This document shows positions 6,115 to 8,932 of a DNA stretch of 8,932 bases, piece after piece. Below the pieces are notes generated by a model. It was not told where the DNA came from. It saw only the letters and a program-made list of their open reading frames with translations, and did no database searches. The DNA comes from Spirochaeta sp. (GTDB taxonomy: Bacteria > Spirochaetota > Spirochaetia > DSM-27196 > Alkalispirochaetaceae): positions 1 to 8,932 of the forward strand of contig JAQIBO010000295.1 of NCBI GenBank assembly GCA_027859055.1, written 5' to 3'. The position numbers and the translations under genes are program-made. Position 1 is the stretch's first letter; every line of letters begins with the position of its first letter.

Positions 6115-6210
6115 TCAGATCGGAAGATACGCCATTCCCCATTCGGAGGAGATCGCGAGAAGGAGCGCAAGGGTCTGTCTCCAATCGGGGGTAAATCGTG
6201 TGGTATTCAT
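6115..6210 (-). CDS. 31-residue ORF coupled to the nitrate reductase, unrecognised
   Basis: Short ORF whose ATG (6210-6208) overlaps the nitrate reductase stop in an ATGA arrangement. An exact AGGAGG (plus-strand 6218-6223) sits 7 nt upstream, as good a ribosome-binding site as any in the window. The stop is at 6117-6115, and mobBA starts 17 nt further on. The product begins MNTTRFTPDW, has a short apolar core (LALLLAI, residues 14-20) and ends in GMAYLPI. It contains no cysteine or histidine, so it is not a metal centre. The apolar core is short for a membrane span but might form a membrane-attached or protein-binding helix. I do not recognise a family. It may be a genuine small subunit or chaperone-like protein, or merely a translational bridge carrying ribosomes to mobBA. 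Confidence 0.6.
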   Translation of the reverse strand: MNTTRFTPDWRQTLALLLAISSEWGMAYLPI

Positions 6211-8309
6211 CGAATCGCCTCCTGTGCGGCCGGGCGAACCTGGACCGCCGCCCATTTGTAGTTGGGTTCAAAACTGTAAGGATCAAATGCCGGGAAAGTG
6301 AGCGGATTGGTCTCCATATAGTGCATCGACATAAACACCTGACCCGGTGCCATCACGTCGGTGATTTGCGCTGCAACACGGGATGTGCCGCGGCGGGAGC
6401 TCACTTCAACCATCTCCCCGTCGGCGATCTCCAGCCGCTCGGCGTCGTCCGGACTGATCTCGATATACGCCTCGGCGGGATACGATTTCAGCAGCATCGC
6501 CACCTTGCCGGTCCGCGTCTGCGTGTGGAACTGCACCGTCGAGCCGCGACCGGTCAGCAGGACAAAGGGATACGCCGCATCGGTGGGTTCCGGAACGGGA
6601 ACGATATCGGTGGTGAGAAGATTCACCTTACCGTCGGCGGTAAAGAATTTCCCGTCCTCAAAAAGGCGTCGGTGCACCAGATCGTCAGGATTGTTCGCGG
6701 GATACGGCCACTGGATGCCGCCACGCTCCTTGATCATCTCGTATCCGGTAATGCCGCTGATGTCGCACGGACGCCCTTCGGAGGTCCGGGTAAGGAACCG
6801 AAAGATATCTTCCGTCGTTTCCCATTGCGCGAACATGTCACCAACGCCCCACGCCTCCGCGAGGCCCTTGAAGATATCGAAGTCACTTTTCGCCTCGCCC
6901 GGCGGATCGATCACCTTGTCGACAATTCCGATACGCCGTTCCGAGTTGATAAACGTCCCGTACTTTTCACCGCTCCCCGCTGCCGGCAGAACGAGATCCG
7001 CCACCTGAGCGGTCTCGGTTGTGTGGTACAGATCCTGGACGACGAGGAAATCAAGGTTCTTGAACCGCTCGTACAGGGTGTCCCGGTCGATCCAGGAATG
7101 CCCGGGATTGGTCGCGATGATCCACAACGCCTTGATATCACCGGATTCGACCCGTTCCAGAATCTTGTGGTAGGGAAGGCTGTTCTGTTGCGGGATCCGG
7201 GTAACGTCGATGCCGAGAAGCGCGGCAACCCGTTCGCGATCGGTCTCTTTGAGAAAATCCATTCCGGCGTACAGGCTGGTTGTGTTGCTGAACAGCCGCG
7301 AACCCATCGCGTTTGCCTGACCGGTGATCGAGTTGGGTCCCGTGCCGGGACGACCGATGTTGCCGGTAATCACGCAGAGATTGATCATCGCCTGGGCGGT
7401 TCGGACGCCCTGATGGCTTTGGTTGACGCCCATCGTCCACCAGAACGATGCGGCCTTCGCCTCGTGAAACTCCCGGGCAAAAGTACGGGTCATATCCGCG
7501 GACAGGCCCGTGACCTCTTCCACGCTTTCCGGAGTAAACGAGGCGACGTGCGCAGCGAGCTCTTCAAAACCTGCGGCATGGGCGTCGACGTACTCCTGAA
7601 GAACCCATCCGTTCTTGATGATCTCATTTGTCACTGCGTACAAAAATGAGAGATCACCCTTGGGATTGATCTGGATGTGCTGATCCCCCGCCCGGGCGGT
7701 CTTGGTCGCCCGCGGATCGACCACCACAACCTTTTTCTCGTTCTTATTGCCTTTCAAACGATTCCACAAGACGGGATGAGATATCATCGCGTTGGAACCG
7801 AGAAACACGAGGTAGTCCGACTCTTCAAAATCGGTATAGGTAAAAGGCGGTGCATCAAACCCGAACGCCTGCTTGTACGCCACCGCTGCGGTCGCCATAC
7901 ACTGTCGGGTATTCCCGTCACCGTGAACCATCCCCATGCCGAACTTTCCGAGGGCACCGAGAAACGCCATCTCCTCCATCGGAATTTGGCCGGTGCTGAG
8001 AAACGCCGCCGACTCGGGACCGTGGGTATCGAGAATACCTTTTAACCGAGTGGCAAACTCTTTGTTGGCCACGTCCCACGAGATCGGACGCAACGTCCCG
8101 TCGTCGCCGCGAAGAAGCGGCGTCGTCACGCGATCCTCAGCGTGGAACGGCTCAAGCAGGTTGAACCCTTTGGGGCACGAGCGTCCCTGGTTCACGGGGT
8201 ATTCCTTGTCCGGCTTCCACGAGGTCACCGTTCCGTCTTCTACGGTGGCGACGAAGTTACACCCCACCGAGCAGTAGCTGCATGTTGTACGAATTGTCTG
8301 TGTTGCCAT
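6207..8309 (-). CDS. nasA: Molybdopterin nitrate reductase, cytoplasmic assimilatory type (NasA/NarB)
   Basis: A 700-residue bis-MGD oxidoreductase expected to reduce nitrate to nitrite. Cys10, Cys13, Cys17 and Cys45 (C-x2-C-x3-C-x27-C) bind an N-terminal 4Fe-4S cluster. GNTRQCMATAA (132-142) holds the likely molybdenum ligand Cys137; the following Met, where formate dehydrogenases have His, favours nitrate reductase. GVNQSHQG (294-301), TGNIGRPGTGPNSITGQ (315-331) and NAMGSR (333-338) are typical of NasA/NarB proteins. The C-terminal dinucleotide-binding domain runs from about 580. No twin-arginine signal is present, so it acts in the cytoplasm. Length matches NarB/NasA without an extra 2Fe-2S domain. 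The ATG at 8309 is chosen because AGGAGGAG lies 7 nt upstream; a longer frame would start inside the transporter gene. The electron donor is not in the window. Formate dehydrogenase-like function is the main alternative. Confidence 0.86.
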   Translation of the reverse strand: MATQTIRTTCSYCSVGCNFVATVEDGTVTSWKPDKEYPVNQGRSCPKGFNLLEPFHAEDRVTTPLLRGDDGTLRPISWDVANKEFATRLKGILDTHGPESAAFLSTGQIPMEEMAFLGALGKFGMGMVHGDGNTRQCMATAAVAYKQAFGFDAPPFTYTDFEESDYLVFLGSNAMISHPVLWNRLKGNKNEKKVVVVDPRATKTARAGDQHIQINPKGDLSFLYAVTNEIIKNGWVLQEYVDAHAAGFEELAAHVASFTPESVEEVTGLSADMTRTFAREFHEAKAASFWWTMGVNQSHQGVRTAQAMINLCVITGNIGRPGTGPNSITGQANAMGSRLFSNTTSLYAGMDFLKETDRERVAALLGIDVTRIPQQNSLPYHKILERVESGDIKALWIIATNPGHSWIDRDTLYERFKNLDFLVVQDLYHTTETAQVADLVLPAAGSGEKYGTFINSERRIGIVDKVIDPPGEAKSDFDIFKGLAEAWGVGDMFAQWETTEDIFRFLTRTSEGRPCDISGITGYEMIKERGGIQWPYPANNPDDLVHRRLFEDGKFFTADGKVNLLTTDIVPVPEPTDAAYPFVLLTGRGSTVQFHTQTRTGKVAMLLKSYPAEAYIEISPDDAERLEIADGEMVEVSSRRGTSRVAAQITDVMAPGQVFMSMHYMETNPLTFPAFDPYSFEPNYKWAAVQVRPAAQEAIR
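6218..6223 (-). promoter_or_regulatory. Shine-Dalgarno for the 31-residue ORF
   Basis: An exact AGGAGG on the minus strand lies 7 nt before the ATG at 6210, within the last codons of the nitrate reductase gene. Its strength is the main evidence that the short ORF is translated, because mobBA has its own separate site at 6104-6108. Confidence 0.7.
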
Positions 8310-8316
8310 CTTGATT

Positions 8317-8324
8317 CTCCTCCT
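8317..8324 (-). promoter_or_regulatory. Shine-Dalgarno of the nitrate reductase, overlapping the transporter stop
   Basis: AGGAGGAG on the minus strand is 7 nt before the ATG at 8309. Its first two bases are the last two of the upstream gene's TAG stop codon (8325-8323). The ribosome ending the transporter therefore sits directly on the site, implying tight coupling, and the arrangement excludes starts further upstream. Confidence 0.85.
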
Positions 8325-8932
8325 ATGTTTCCGATCCGACGTTCGCCGCGGCGGCACGAAATGAACGCGCAATCACAACGATTGCTATAAACGATATGAT
8401 CGCAAGCGCGATAAACACGATAAATCCCCGCGCGTATCCATCCGAGCCGCTTACGAGAAACGCGGCCATCACGTTTGGCAGCACGAAACCGCCAAAGGCC
8501 CCAAGTCCACCGACCCACCCGGCGGCACCACCGACCGCTTTTGGAACCGCCTGCGGCACCAGCTTGAAAACCGCCGCGTTGGCCACACCCATAGCGATCG
8601 CCATAACGAGCATTGACCCCACCGCAAGACCCACCGGTGGCACGACCGCCATTCCAAACGCACCAATCGCCAGGGCGATTAAGCTGATAGCAGCGACTCT
8701 TTCGCCGCCGAATCGGTCTGATATTCCACCGCCGGCAACCCGGGAAAGTGACGCCAGGATGGAGTACAAGGCGGCCATGCTCCCGGCGGCGGCGATCTCA
8801 AAGCCGTGCAACCCCTGCCAGTACTTGGGAAACCATCCGGTAAGCGCCATGAAGCCGCCGAAGGTGGTGAAATAGACAACAACGAGCGCCCAGGTTTGCC
8901 AGATTGAGGCGGAACGCCCCAGTGTCTGTAGC
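8323..8932 (-). CDS. narK: NarK-type nitrate/nitrite transporter (MFS), C-terminal part (runs off right edge)
   Basis: Partial gene: the C-terminal 202 residues are visible and the start lies outside the window. The open frame continues past the internal ATG at 8850 to the edge, so that Met is not the start; the preceding residues include WALVVVYFTTFGGF (fragment 14-27), normal for TM7 of NarK proteins. RVAGGGISDRFGG, between the next two membrane segments, is the MFS loop motif G-x-x-x-D-R-x-G. GVANAAVFKLVPQAV followed by GAAGWVGGLGAFGGFVLP resembles the glycine-rich nitrate signature in the C-terminal half. About six hydrophobic segments are visible. It probably imports nitrate for the reductase encoded next (13-nt gap); nitrite export or nitrate/nitrite exchange is also possible for this family. 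Its promoter is beyond the window. Confidence 0.88.
   Translation of the reverse strand, partial: LQTLGRSASIWQTWALVVVYFTTFGGFMALTGWFPKYWQGLHGFEIAAAGSMAALYSILASLSRVAGGGISDRFGGERVAAISLIALAIGAFGMAVVPPVGLAVGSMLVMAIAMGVANAAVFKLVPQAVPKAVGGAAGWVGGLGAFGGFVLPNVMAAFLVSGSDGYARGFIVFIALAIISFIAIVVIARSFRAAAANVGSET

Noticed and set aside
6198..7649. A 483-codon open frame on the plus strand, antisense to nasA
   Set aside because: It lies wholly against a gene with clear family motifs, has no Shine-Dalgarno sequence, and its protein is rich in Arg, His and Gly with no recognisable domain. Long antisense frames are expected in GC-rich coding DNA.
6207..8309. Formate dehydrogenase as the identity of the molybdopterin enzyme
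   Set aside because: The residue after the molybdenum-ligand cysteine is Met rather than the His usual in formate dehydrogenases, and the neighbours are NarK and MobBA. Kept only as the alternative.
8310..8372. Upstream in-frame start extending nasA by 21 residues
   Set aside because: The extension lies inside the transporter gene, is highly basic and lacks a ribosome-binding site. The ATG at 8309 has AGGAGGAG at the right distance and puts the first cysteine at the usual position.
8396..8875. A 159-codon plus-strand frame opposite narK
   Set aside because: Its Pro/Ala/Thr-rich translation is the shadow of hydrophobic transporter codons.

Overview
This window most likely comes from a spirochaete. 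The main clue is the sugar-binding protein at 2269-3591: its signal peptide ends in ...VWAGGEQEAG, with no lipobox cysteine, a style common in Spirochaeta/Treponema binding proteins. The DNA is GC-rich in the genes and sharply AT-rich in the main intergenic region. Taxonomy is inference from this style, not from a marker gene.

Layout. (1) 1-418, minus strand: the N-terminal 139 residues of a glycoside hydrolase family 2 enzyme, running off the left edge. (2) 419-505: an AT-rich divergent regulatory region whose perfect 10-bp inverted repeat spells a sigma-70-type promoter on both strands. (3) 506-3591, plus strand: a carbohydrate ABC transport operon in the order permease, permease, binding protein. 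No ATPase is present, so one encoded elsewhere is probably used. (4) 3657-4899, plus strand: a class I SAM-dependent methyltransferase and a small VOC/glyoxalase-fold protein, neither obviously tied to its neighbours. (5) 4811-8932, minus strand: a nitrate module read right to left, with a NarK-type major facilitator (partial, running off the right edge), a cytoplasmic NasA/NarB-type molybdopterin nitrate reductase, a 31-residue unrecognised ORF coupled to it, and a fused MobB-MobA protein. MobBA would supply the bis-MGD cofactor that the reductase needs.

How the parts work together. The left half looks like a glycoside utilisation locus: the transporter imports a saccharide and the divergent GH2 enzyme hydrolyses it, with both promoters built into one palindrome. 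The right half imports nitrate (NarK), reduces it in the cytoplasm (NasA) and makes the cofactor (MobBA). Gene junctions there are tight: the narK stop codon overlaps the nasA Shine-Dalgarno sequence, and the nasA stop overlaps the small-ORF start. The tail of mobBA overlaps the VOC gene tail-to-tail by 89 bp.

I found no tRNA, rRNA, CRISPR array or mobile element. The observations most worth a second look are the symmetric divergent promoter (442-475), the 31-residue coupled ORF (6115-6210), the MobB-MobA fusion with its overlapping tail, and the possible leaderless start of the methyltransferase.
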